A stretch of 10,651 nucleotides of DNA, taken from the NCBI GenBank assembly GCA_041784625.1, contig JBHBDS010000001.1:1-10651 (forward strand), read 5' to 3'. The notes under the pieces are model-generated. The model ran no database searches, was not told the origin of the DNA, and saw nothing but the letters and a program-made list of their open reading frames with translations. Positions 1 to 5,565 of this stretch are shown here, in pieces. This DNA comes from JAUNKE01 sp041784625 (GTDB taxonomy: Bacteria > Bacillota > Clostridia > Peptostreptococcales > Filifactoraceae). The translations under genes and the position numbers were made by a program. The stretch's first letter is position 1, and each line of letters starts with the position of its first letter.

Positions 1-2
1 CA

Positions 3-779
3 ACATTTTACATGGAGGAGCTCAGCACAAGAGCGTTTCCGCTACTCCTCTTCAATATGGCAATTCGCAATATTGATGCCACCATCTTGCAGGTCGACAG
101 CTTGACCAATGACTTTACGCAAGGTTATCGGCTGACAAAAAAAGAAAATGGATTTTCCCGCATCGAGCGGATCAAGACTGACTATGAGCAGAAAGAGCAG
201 GGCCAGGAGCAGGAAGAAGAGAAATTTGATTACATCATCATGAATCCGCCCTATTCACTGAACTGGCAGAACAAAGAATTTGCAGAAGATAAGAGATTTC
301 AAGAATATGGGCTGCCTCCGACCAGCAAGGCAGACTTTGGATTCATTCTCCACGCACTCCACATGCTACAGGAGCAAGGGACATTAGCCGCAATTTTGCC
401 GCACGGAATATTATTTCGAGGTCAGCAAGAGGGGAAAATCAGACAAAAGCTCATCGAAAACAATCTAATCGATGCAATCATCGGACTGCCCGACAAACTA
501 TTTCTAAACACAGGCATTCCAGTTTGCATTATCGTGCTCAAGAAAAACAAAGAGTCAAAAGACATTTTATTCATTGATGCGTCCAAAGAATACAAAAAAG
601 GCTCAAAGCAGAATACCATGGAGCAGGAGCATATCGCCAAAATTCTAAGCGCCTACCATGACCGCAAAGATATTGATAAATTCGCCCATGTGGCAAGAAT
701 GCAGGAGCTAGAAGAGAATGAGTACAATCTCAACATTCCAAGGTACGTCGATACATTTGAACCCGAAGAAGTGCCATAA
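3..779 (+). CDS. Type I-like N6-adenine DNA methyltransferase (HsdM family), 5' part outside the window and C-terminus cut by TAA
   Basis: This is the C-terminal half of an HsdM-type methylase, which transfers a methyl group from S-adenosylmethionine to adenine N6 when guided by an HsdS subunit. The frame is open to the window edge and the residues before the ATG at 12 (T-F-Y) fit the family, so the gene starts upstream and that ATG is internal. Motif IV NPPY, the catalytic loop, lies at 243-254 within YIIMNPPYS. The order DFGFILHAL, AAILPHGILFRG, IDAIIGLP, IPVCIIVL and YNLNIPRYVD is typical of HsdM. Motif I, which binds the cofactor, would be upstream and is not visible. The frame ends at TAA 777-779 just after NIPRYVDTFEPEEVP, a point where HsdM proteins normally continue into a helical tail. 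That tail follows in the same frame. The stop could abolish or weaken the enzyme. The family call is firm; activity is uncertain. Confidence 0.85.
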   Translation, partial: TFYMEELSTRAFPLLLFNMAIRNIDATILQVDSLTNDFTQGYRLTKKENGFSRIERIKTDYEQKEQGQEQEEEKFDYIIMNPPYSLNWQNKEFAEDKRFQEYGLPPTSKADFGFILHALHMLQEQGTLAAILPHGILFRGQQEGKIRQKLIENNLIDAIIGLPDKLFLNTGIPVCIIVLKKNKESKDILFIDASKEYKKGSKQNTMEQEHIAKILSAYHDRKDIDKFAHVARMQELEENEYNLNIPRYVDTFEPEEVP

Positions 780-983
780 CTCATTGAAACGATGAAAGCC
801 ATCGAAGAAATTGATCAACAAATAGAAGAGGGGCGAAAGAGATTTCTCAAGCAGATGAAACAACTGGTAGCCAGCACCGAAGAGGGCGATCGAGAACTAA
901 AAGAGGCTTGCAAAATACTAAAAAATGTAATTTCGAAAAACTACAAAAAAGAAATGCAGGCACAACTGGAGTTTGAACTATGA
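780..983 (+). pseudogene. Detached C-terminal helical tail of the HsdM-type methylase
   Basis: The reading frame continues without shift after the TAA at 777-779. It encodes a charged helical segment (LIETMKAIEEIDQQIEEGRK and onward) that looks like the C-terminal helices of HsdM, which contact HsdS and the partner subunit. An ATG at 792 would give a free 63-residue protein, but I see no ribosome binding site before it. The stop (981-983) overlaps the ATG of the hsdS-like gene in an ATGA arrangement, which is the usual translational coupling between hsdM and hsdS. A single G-to-T change in a GAA codon would explain the TAA. The alternatives are reinitiation giving a split but working methylase, or a sequencing error. 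It is listed as a remnant because the frame, order and coupling argue for one original gene. Confidence 0.6.
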
Positions 984-1426
984 AAAAATATGACACCGTA
1001 AAACTAACCGACATCGCTACCATCGAAAGAGCAATCAAAGGGAAAATCTATCCAGCAGGAACGCCCATGATTGCACTATCCGCATCCATTGAGGCAGACA
1101 AAGGAGGAATTACCTTTTTGGTAAAAGATGGAGAAATCGAATCCCGATACGCTGCGATTATGCCAAGCGAAGAATTCATTCCAAAATACATTTACTATGC
1201 AGCACTAGCGAGATACCCCGAGTTTTTTTACCGAAACAACACAGGAATTAATTTGCAGATTGCAGCCCTTGACGATTTCACGATCAGAGTCCATTGGGAT
1301 AAAGAAATACAAAAAGCGATCATCGAAATGATGGAAAATCAAGACGCAAGAATCGCAGCCGAAGAAGAGGGACTGCGATTGATGCAAGACCTCAAGAGAT
1401 TTTTCATAGATAAAATGTTTGCTTGA
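980..1426 (+). CDS. Half-size type I specificity subunit (HsdS-like, single target-recognition domain)
   Basis: The 148-residue product resembles the short 'restriction endonuclease subunit S' proteins found in Gram-positive phages. Its role would be to direct an HsdM partner to a DNA target. It has one target-recognition region (about residues 1-105, beginning YDTVKLTDIATIERAIKGKIYPAG and including the GINLQIAALDDFTIRV stretch typical of the end of such a domain). One long helix follows (about 108-148), ending in the DLKRFFIDKMF pattern common in HsdS. Full HsdS proteins have two such domains and about 400 residues, so this one would have to act as a dimer and read a symmetric site. The start overlaps the upstream stop (ATGA). 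No HsdR gene is visible, which fits protective methylation rather than restriction. Whether it still works depends on the interrupted methylase upstream. Confidence 0.75.
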   Translation: MKKYDTVKLTDIATIERAIKGKIYPAGTPMIALSASIEADKGGITFLVKDGEIESRYAAIMPSEEFIPKYIYYAALARYPEFFYRNNTGINLQIAALDDFTIRVHWDKEIQKAIIEMMENQDARIAAEEEGLRLMQDLKRFFIDKMFA

Positions 1427-1437
1427 TTGGAGCAAGT

Positions 1438-1668
1438 ATGAAATTTTTAGATTGCTTTGCAGGAATCGGCGGATTTCGGCTAGGGATGGAGCAAGCAGGA
1501 CACCAGTGCGTCGGACACATCGAGATTGACAAATTTGCCAACACTACCTACAACGCAATCCACAGACCAAAAAAGGAGGAATATTTTGCAGCAGATATTA
1601 CTAGAATTGAGCCCGACGAATTGTTCCAAAACATCAAAGAACAACAGGACCAAGAACAAACTCAATAA
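1438..1668 (+). pseudogene. C5-cytosine DNA methyltransferase, N-terminal fragment (Dcm-like)
   Basis: The first 60 or so residues are a textbook start of a DNA cytosine-5 methyltransferase. They carry motif I LDCFAGIGGFRLGMEQAGH, which binds S-adenosylmethionine, followed by the motif II region VGHIEIDKFANTTYNAIH and then ADITRIEPDEL. The family then continues to the catalytic PCQ motif IV, but here the frame runs into unrelated residues (NIKEQQDQEQTQ) and stops at 76 codons. A normal enzyme has 300-400 residues, so the catalytic and target-recognition parts are gone. The ATG at 1438 is preferred because GGAG lies at 1429-1432, five bases upstream; a TTG at 1423 is in frame but less likely. 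The break point is near 1620 and the sequence beyond it resembles the downstream antirepressor, which points to a deletion or recombination event. Confidence 0.8.
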
Positions 1669-1684
1669 CGGACTAATCGAGTAA

Positions 1685-1801
1685 ATAAACTTTATTCCAT
1701 TTTTGGAAGAAAGCATTGATTTTGGCGTGATTCCCATTCTTGAGAATGTGGATGAAGATGACTCCCTAAAACAGGGCCCCATCGATAATTTTGGAGTCTA
1801 A
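1685..1801 (+). pseudogene. Short open remnant related to the AntA part of the antirepressor
   Basis: Between the truncated cytosine methylase and the antirepressor there is a reading frame with no start codon, bounded by TAA 1682-1684 and TAA 1799-1801. It reads INFIPFLEESIDFGVIPILE and then an acidic stretch ending in DNFGV. The segment ESIDFGVI also occurs in the AntA domain of the intact antirepressor, and 18 bases are identical (1715-1732 and 1961-1978). I infer a leftover of a second antirepressor-like gene or a partial duplication. The rest of the fragment does not match, so the identity is tentative. Confidence 0.4.
1715..1732 (+). repeat. 18-base direct repeat, copy 1
   Basis: ATTGATTTTGGCGTGATT occurs here and again, identically, at 1961-1978 inside the antirepressor gene. 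It is read in the frame IDFGVI in both places. The five or six bases before it (GAAAGC here, GAAAGT there) also agree except for one. Confidence 0.85.
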
Positions 1802-1819
1802 AGAAGAAAGGAAGAAAAC

Positions 1820-2572
1820 ATGAACGAACTAATACCGATTAACACAAATGAGAAAAACGAGCCTTGCGTAAGTGGACGCACGCTACATGAGTTTTTGGGA
1901 GTAGAGACACCATACACTCAATGGTTTGACAGAATGACGGAGTATGGATTCGCTGAAAGTATTGATTTTGGCGTGATTAACATTTTTGTGAATGACGACA
2001 CCGCATTTGGAGGGCAAAGAAAGCTCACTGACCACGTCATCAGTTTGGATATGGCAAAAGAGCTAGCGATGATCCAGCGCACCGAAAAAGGAAAACAAGC
2101 AAGGCAATATTTTATCGCCATCGAAAAAGAATACAACAGTCCAGAAAAATTAATGGCAAGAGCATTGCACATTGCAGATTTGGAGCTAAAAACGGTAAGA
2201 GCCCAGCTCCAAGAGCAAGCACCAAAAGTACTATTTGCCGATGCGGTCAGTGCCAGCCATACAAGTGTACTAGTCGGGGAGCTAGCAAAGCTGATCAGTC
2301 AAAACGGATACGAGATCGGACAAAACAGACTATTTCAATGGCTACGAAATAAAGGTTACTTAATGAAAGCTGGAGCAAGTAGAAACCTACCAACGCAACG
2401 AGCAATGGAGCAAGGACTATTTGAGATTGCAGAGCGCAGCATAACCGATGCCAATGGGAGCAATCGAATCACAAGAACTGCAAAAGTAACAGGCAAAGGA
2501 CAAATCTACTTCATCAACAAGTTTCTAAATAAACAATTAGCCATTGCAACTGGAAACACCGACAAATATTAA
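1820..2572 (+). CDS. Phage antirepressor with AntA and KilAC (ANT) domains
   Basis: The 250-residue product has an N-terminal AntA/AntB-type domain (about residues 18-100: VSGRTLHEFLGVETPYTQWF, then DHVISLDMAKELAMIQRTEK and GKQARQYFIAIEKEY). A linker helix and a C-terminal KilAC/ANT DNA-binding domain follow (about 130-240: APKVLFADAVSAS, then ELAKLISQNGYEIGQNRLFQ and WLRNKGYL, with GKGQIYFINKFL at the end). Proteins of this build antagonise phage repressors or act as early regulators that push towards lytic growth. The domains are complete and the length is normal. AAAGGA at 1807-1812 sits seven bases before the ATG. It is followed by a small Cys-rich gene and the late activator with gaps of 13 bases or less, so the three probably share a transcript. 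The upstream fragment at 1685-1801 shares an 18-base stretch with this gene. Confidence 0.9.
   Translation: MNELIPINTNEKNEPCVSGRTLHEFLGVETPYTQWFDRMTEYGFAESIDFGVINIFVNDDTAFGGQRKLTDHVISLDMAKELAMIQRTEKGKQARQYFIAIEKEYNSPEKLMARALHIADLELKTVRAQLQEQAPKVLFADAVSASHTSVLVGELAKLISQNGYEIGQNRLFQWLRNKGYLMKAGASRNLPTQRAMEQGLFEIAERSITDANGSNRITRTAKVTGKGQIYFINKFLNKQLAIATGNTDKY
1961..1978 (+). repeat. 18-base direct repeat, copy 2 (inside the antirepressor)
   Basis: Identical to 1715-1732 (ATTGATTTTGGCGTGATT). It encodes IDFGVI at residues 48-53 of the antirepressor, within the AntA domain. Confidence 0.85.
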
Positions 2573-2585
2573 GCAAGGAGCAAGA

Positions 2586-2726
2586 ATGAAAAAAGAACAA
2601 ACGAACGAGAAAGTATTATTTTGCCATATGCTGAATATGTTTTGTTCAGAGCTAGAGCAAGAAGATTTTGAAGTGGTTGGCTGCGATGGAGATTGCAAAA
2701 ACTGCGAGGAGATGCAAGAGGTATAG
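2586..2726 (+). CDS. Small Cys-rich phage protein of unknown function
   Basis: I do not recognise this 46-residue protein. It begins MKKEQTNEKVLFCHMLNMFC and ends with a Cys-rich acidic tail, CDGDCKNCEEMQEV. The five cysteines include C-x3-C-x2-C near the end, which could bind a metal or form a redox site. An upstream ATG at 2544 is in frame but lies inside the antirepressor gene. AAGGAGC at 2575-2581 sits just before the ATG at 2586 and supports the shorter form. The stop is one base before the start of the activator gene, so translation of the two is probably coupled. It is a typical small accessory gene between the antirepressor and the late regulator. Confidence 0.6.
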   Translation: MKKEQTNEKVLFCHMLNMFCSELEQEDFEVVGCDGDCKNCEEMQEV

Positions 2727-2727
2727 A

Positions 2728-3276
2728 ATGAAACAAAACGAAATACAATCAATCATCGAGACAACCGCCGAGAAGACGGCAAACTCCGTCATCCTTGGAC
2801 TCAAGAAAGAAAAATTTCTAAAAACAGGACGAACGCCATATGCCAAAGTCGAGACGCTACTTTATAGCTACACCGAGATCAAAGAACTCATAAGACAAAA
2901 ACGAGAAGAAATAAAACATCTAAGGCAAAACGGACTCGACAAAAAATCAAAAGACATTGCGCAATACACATCGGGCGGAGCGATAGACAATCGGAGCGAG
3001 AGCGAGAAAGTAGAAGACAAAATCAAGGAGCTGGAGAACTCCATCGCACTCACAAAGCATTACATCAAAACCATCAACAAAGCACTCAAGACCATCGAAA
3101 ACGATAAATACTACGAGATCATCACAAAATATTATTTTGAAAAAATTTCGGTGGATAAACTTTCTGCACATTTTGGAAAAGACATCAAAACGATTTATCG
3201 CAACCGACAACGACTGGTGAACAAATTGAAATTGCAGCTTTTCACCGATGAAACAATCGTCGAAATGATGAGATAA
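2728..3276 (+). CDS. Phage late-gene transcriptional activator, ArpU/RinA type
   Basis: The 182-residue product has a long charged helical N-terminal part and a C-terminal helix-turn-helix of sigma-70 region 4 character (about residues 125-172: KYYEIITKYYFEKISVDKLS then HFGKDIKTIYRNRQRLVNKL). This is the pattern of ArpU/RinA-family phage activators, which bind upstream of the late promoter and turn on packaging and structural genes. The ATG at 2728 is chosen over an in-frame ATG at 2668 because the longer form would overlap the Cys-rich gene, and AAGAGG at 2716-2721 fits this start. Its position directly before a promoter-like sequence and the terminase module supports the role. Direct binding to the site at 3301-3315 is inference. 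Confidence 0.8.
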   Translation: MKQNEIQSIIETTAEKTANSVILGLKKEKFLKTGRTPYAKVETLLYSYTEIKELIRQKREEIKHLRQNGLDKKSKDIAQYTSGGAIDNRSESEKVEDKIKELENSIALTKHYIKTINKALKTIENDKYYEIITKYYFEKISVDKLSAHFGKDIKTIYRNRQRLVNKLKLQLFTDETIVEMMR

Positions 3277-3300
3277 AAACAAATAAAAAACGAGAAAACC

Positions 3301-3315
3301 GTGCGAAAGTCGCGC
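3301..3315 (+). promoter_or_regulatory. Candidate activator-binding near-palindrome upstream of the late promoter
   Basis: GTGCGAAAGTCGCGC forms two 5-base arms that pair (one T-G mismatch) around AAAGT. It ends two bases before the -35 box, where an activator that helps a weak -35 would bind. A second arm match, CGCAC at 3323-3327, also pairs with GTGCG. The site is a guess from position and symmetry. Confidence 0.35.
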
Positions 3316-3317
3316 CA

Positions 3318-3346
3318 TTGCACGCACATTCTAAAAGAAGTATAAT
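3318..3346 (+). promoter_or_regulatory. Probable late promoter (weak -35, perfect -10)
   Basis: TTGCAC at 3318-3323 and TATAAT at 3341-3346 are separated by exactly 17 bases. The -10 is a perfect sigma-A consensus and the -35 matches only its TTG half, as expected for an activator-dependent promoter. It lies in the 192-base gap between the activator gene and the first packaging-region gene. Transcription would begin near 3353. Confidence 0.65.
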
Positions 3347-3352
3347 GATAGC

Positions 3353-3443
3353 GTGATGAATTACGTTGAAGGCTATAAGCTCCAGAAATACCAAACTTAG
3401 ACCAAACCAATGCAGAAGAGACTTTCGCAAGAGAGTCTTTTTT
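3353..3443 (+). ncRNA. Untranslated leader or small RNA ending in an intrinsic terminator
   Basis: From the predicted start near 3353 to the terminator T-run there are about 90 bases with no convincing open frame or ribosome binding site. The stretch would be transcribed as a short RNA whenever the terminator works, and as a 5' leader of the late operon when it is passed. It contains a small palindrome, GCTATAAGC, near 3373. Its existence as a stable RNA is inference from the promoter and terminator that flank it. Confidence 0.4.
3416..3443 (+). terminator. Intrinsic terminator in the late leader
   Basis: AAGAGACT (3416-3423) pairs with AGTCTTTT (3434-3441) with one G-T pair, around a 10-base loop, and runs into six T residues (3438-3443). 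It stands 25 bases before the ATG of the next gene and after the promoter, so it would stop late transcripts early unless antitermination occurs. Confidence 0.65.
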
Positions 3444-3468
3444 GTGAAAAAACGAAAAGGAGCAAAAG

Positions 3469-3843
3469 ATGAACAAACAATTGAGAGATTTAGACATTGA
3501 ATCAAGATTGGAACTAATTGAATCAAGACAACAATGGCTTTTTGAAAATAGCGAGCGGTCTCGAATGCTATTTGAAGAGGGAGTGACTTTTGAGCAAAAC
3601 AAGAAAATAGAAAATTTGCTTGAGTCTATTCGCAGAAAGCTAGCGGATGGGGAGCGTGTCACATATGGACAATATGAGAAAGAAGTAAAAGAAATTTTTG
3701 TGAACAGTGATTATCCTGTGAATGCAGATTACACATTTGCTTATCACTATCTATTGAGTTGTTTCAAAGAAGAAAGATGGGTGGAAGTGTTTGTGGCACT
3801 GTATAAGGATTACCCAGGTTTTAATGACGATATAAAAAAATAA
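3469..3843 (+). CDS. Small phage protein, possibly DUF1878-like
   Basis: This 124-residue product is the first gene after the late promoter and terminator. It is largely helical with no membrane segment or signal peptide. The opening (DIESRLELIESRQQWLFENS) and the later FEQNKKIENLLESIRRKLAD with YGQYEKEVKEIF resemble the layout of DUF1878 (YhaI-type) proteins as I remember it. That family is uncharacterised, so no function follows. AAAGGAG at 3456-3462 is well spaced before the ATG. The stop is two bases from the next ATG, so it is probably coupled with the HNH-kinase gene. The family assignment is weak, but the coding call is strong because of the start signal, length and operon position. 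Confidence 0.65.
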   Translation: MNKQLRDLDIESRLELIESRQQWLFENSERSRMLFEEGVTFEQNKKIENLLESIRRKLADGERVTYGQYEKEVKEIFVNSDYPVNADYTFAYHYLLSCFKEERWVEVFVALYKDYPGFNDDIKK

Positions 3844-3845
3844 CT

Positions 3846-4583
3846 ATGGCAAAAGAATATGCAAAACCATTTTACAATTCGAAAGCTTGGCAAAAGTGCC
3901 GAGCTTCTTTTATTGCGCAGAGAACTTTGATCGATGGAGGAATCTGCCAAATGTGTGAAAGCGTGCCAGGTTATATTGTCGACCACATCGAAGAAATAAC
4001 GGAAAGCAATATTAATGATTGCAACATCACGTTGAATCAAGACAATCTCCAATTTCTTTGTCACAATTGCCATAACAAAAAAACGAAGAGAGATAAGAGG
4101 AAGTCGAGAATGAGAGAAATCAAATTTGATGGTGAAGCGAGATTTGATGAAAACGGTCAATTGATGAAAACGCCAGTTGTCATTGTTCACGGCTCGCCAG
4201 CAAGTGGCAAGTCGACTTTTGTAAAAGAAAATATTCAAGATGGTGAAATCGTAATTGACTTTGATTCTTTGAAAACGGCGTTGACGTTTAATTCAGAGAA
4301 GCACAGTAGGAGCAAGTCCATTGGAACGATTCTAACAATTCGAGAAGGAATCTATTCAATGATTGAGCAAGGCAAAGTATTTGCTGACAAGATTTATATC
4401 ATTGCAGGATTGCCAAGCAAAGCGGAGCGATTAGAGTTGAAAGAAAGATTGAGTGCGGAGTTGATTCATATCGACACACCAATGGATGAGTGTTTACGTC
4501 GCGCAAAGCAGGATGCCGACCGAATCGACAAAGTGCGAGAAGAAAAAATTATCCGAGAGTATTGGAAAAATTTTCGAGAGTAG
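3846..4583 (+). CDS. HNH endonuclease fused to a P-loop polynucleotide-kinase-like domain
   Basis: Two domains are visible in 245 residues. Residues 1-85 form an HNH nuclease: zinc-binding C34-x2-C37 and C72-x2-C75, the DH pair D46-H47 in IVDHIEEI, N67 in QDNLQFLC, and H76 with the KKTKR end. Residues 108-245 form a P-loop kinase of the AAA_33 or T4 polynucleotide kinase type. It has Walker A GSPASGKST (116-124), a DFD motif (138-140) and an Arg-rich lid near RRAKQDADRIDKVREEK. Phage HNH proteins next to terminase genes are known to help cut cos DNA, and this gene lies directly before TerS. The kinase might act on DNA or RNA ends, but its substrate is unknown. No clear ribosome binding site precedes the ATG, so translation is probably coupled to the upstream gene. 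Most phage HNH proteins of this position are only 90-130 residues, so the fusion is unusual. Confidence 0.88.
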   Translation: MAKEYAKPFYNSKAWQKCRASFIAQRTLIDGGICQMCESVPGYIVDHIEEITESNINDCNITLNQDNLQFLCHNCHNKKTKRDKRKSRMREIKFDGEARFDENGQLMKTPVVIVHGSPASGKSTFVKENIQDGEIVIDFDSLKTALTFNSEKHSRSKSIGTILTIREGIYSMIEQGKVFADKIYIIAGLPSKAERLELKERLSAELIHIDTPMDECLRRAKQDADRIDKVREEKIIREYWKNFRE

Positions 4584-4680
4584 CCCCCCATAAAAAAATT
4601 TCTGTGTTTTCACAGAAGACCGATGGGCCAACTTCTAAAAAATATACGGGGCAATTTCACATGACCCCCCCTCTAGAAAG
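4584..4680 (+). other. Candidate cos site / terminase recognition region
   Basis: The 109-base gap between the HNH gene and TerS is where cos phages of this layout keep their cohesive-end site. It has two C-tracts (six C at 4584-4589 and seven C at 4665-4671) that stand out in an A-rich genome. It also has a perfect 7-base inverted repeat, TTCTGTG/CACAGAA (4600-4606 and 4611-4617), and a GACCGATGGGCC segment. An overhang at one of the C-tracts is plausible. CCTC at 4670-4673 can also pair with GAGG at 4682-4685 in the TerS ribosome binding site. The cut position cannot be fixed from sequence alone. Confidence 0.5.
4600..4617 (+). repeat. 7-base perfect inverted repeat in the HNH-TerS gap
   Basis: TTCTGTG and CACAGAA flank a TTTT loop. 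With no T-run after it, it is unlikely to be a terminator. It may be a protein-binding site for TerS or HNH, or part of the cos region. Confidence 0.6.
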
Positions 4681-4692
4681 TGAGGTGTGCAA

Positions 4693-5565
4693 ATGAGCGT
4701 CAAAAAGACGAATAATAAAAATGAAAATCTAAAGTCTCTTGAATCGGCTCAAACGCCGAAAAATAGAGGAAGAAAAAAGAAGGAAGAATCAGTTGAAAAG
4801 ACAAAGAGCGGAGTAAAGGAATCTACGGACAAAAAGAAAAAGGAAGAAAAAGATAAGAAAACGAAAGAGAAAAAGACGCAAAAAGATCCAGTTTTTGGAG
4901 ATTCGGCAGATGAAAAAATAGAGACTGGCGACTTATCGGAGTCAAATTCCGTGGAAGAAAGCAATGATAAAAAAGTACACTGGACACAGAGACCAATTTT
5001 ATCAAATATGAAACCTCCTAAAAATCCGAGCATCAAAGTAAAGACGAAAAACCAAAATGAAAATATCAATGTCCAAAATATCAAAGCGCAAAAAGAAGAA
5101 AAGATCACAGCAAAAAAAACAATCGAAAAAATCACGGAGCGAGCCGAAAAGCAAAACAAGAAAGATGCCAAAGATATTGAGGCAAAAAAATATGATAAAG
5201 GAATTGGATACAATCTGCAAATAAAAGAAAGGACAATCAAAAACGAAATCAAAAGACTTGATTCCAACCTAAAGCAGATCCCAAAGAAAAAGAAGCTCGT
5301 CGCAAAAGGATTGATAGAAGAGGCGGCTTATATGAAAGCGACGATGCTGGAGCTGAAAATCGTCATTGATACTTACGGTCCAATGGATATTATGGTGCAG
5401 GGTTCTTATTCGATCATTCGGGAACATCCAGCACTCAAGGCGTACAACACAACGGTTCAACGATATGCAGCAGTAATAAAACTTCTTACAGATATGATTC
5501 CAAAGGAACAACCAAAGGAGGAGTCTGACGGATTCGATGAGTTCGTCGGCAGCCGTGATGATTAA
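4693..5565 (+). CDS. Terminase small subunit, P27 family, with long Lys/Glu-rich N-terminal extension
   Basis: TerS binds the packaging site and loads the large subunit. The last 120 of the 290 residues carry the P27-type core: helices from about 170, then LELKIVIDTYGPMDIMVQGS and YSIIREHPALKAYNTTVQRY, ending VIKLLTDMIP near 270. The first 165 residues or so are low-complexity and very rich in Lys and Glu, with RGRKKK at 25-30 that resembles a DNA minor-groove hook. P27 proteins usually have about 100-170 residues, so this extension nearly doubles the protein. It might bind DNA without strict sequence choice. The ATG at 4693 is preferred over the in-frame GTG at 4687 because TGAGG at 4681-4685 is spaced seven bases from it. 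The gene overlaps TerL by 29 bases. Confidence 0.85.
   Translation: MSVKKTNNKNENLKSLESAQTPKNRGRKKKEESVEKTKSGVKESTDKKKKEEKDKKTKEKKTQKDPVFGDSADEKIETGDLSESNSVEESNDKKVHWTQRPILSNMKPPKNPSIKVKTKNQNENINVQNIKAQKEEKITAKKTIEKITERAEKQNKKDAKDIEAKKYDKGIGYNLQIKERTIKNEIKRLDSNLKQIPKKKKLVAKGLIEEAAYMKATMLELKIVIDTYGPMDIMVQGSYSIIREHPALKAYNTTVQRYAAVIKLLTDMIPKEQPKEESDGFDEFVGSRDD

Noticed and set aside
2668..2727. Longer N-terminus for the late activator
   Set aside because: It would overlap the Cys-rich gene in another frame, and a good ribosome site sits directly before the ATG at 2728.
4600..4617. Inverted repeat as a transcription terminator after the HNH-kinase gene
   Set aside because: No T-run follows the stem, the stem is A/T-biased and short, and stopping here would separate HNH from the terminase genes.
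4490..4696. 68-codon + strand frame overlapping the end of the HNH-kinase gene and the gap before TerS
   Set aside because: It lies mostly inside the HNH-kinase gene in another frame, has no ribosome site at its start and has unnatural composition over the C-tract gap.
4749..5267. 172-codon minus-strand frame rich in Phe, Ser and Leu
   Set aside because: It is the mirror of the Lys/Glu-rich TerS extension. AAA/GAA codons read as TTT/TTC on the other strand, which gives a false hydrophobic protein.
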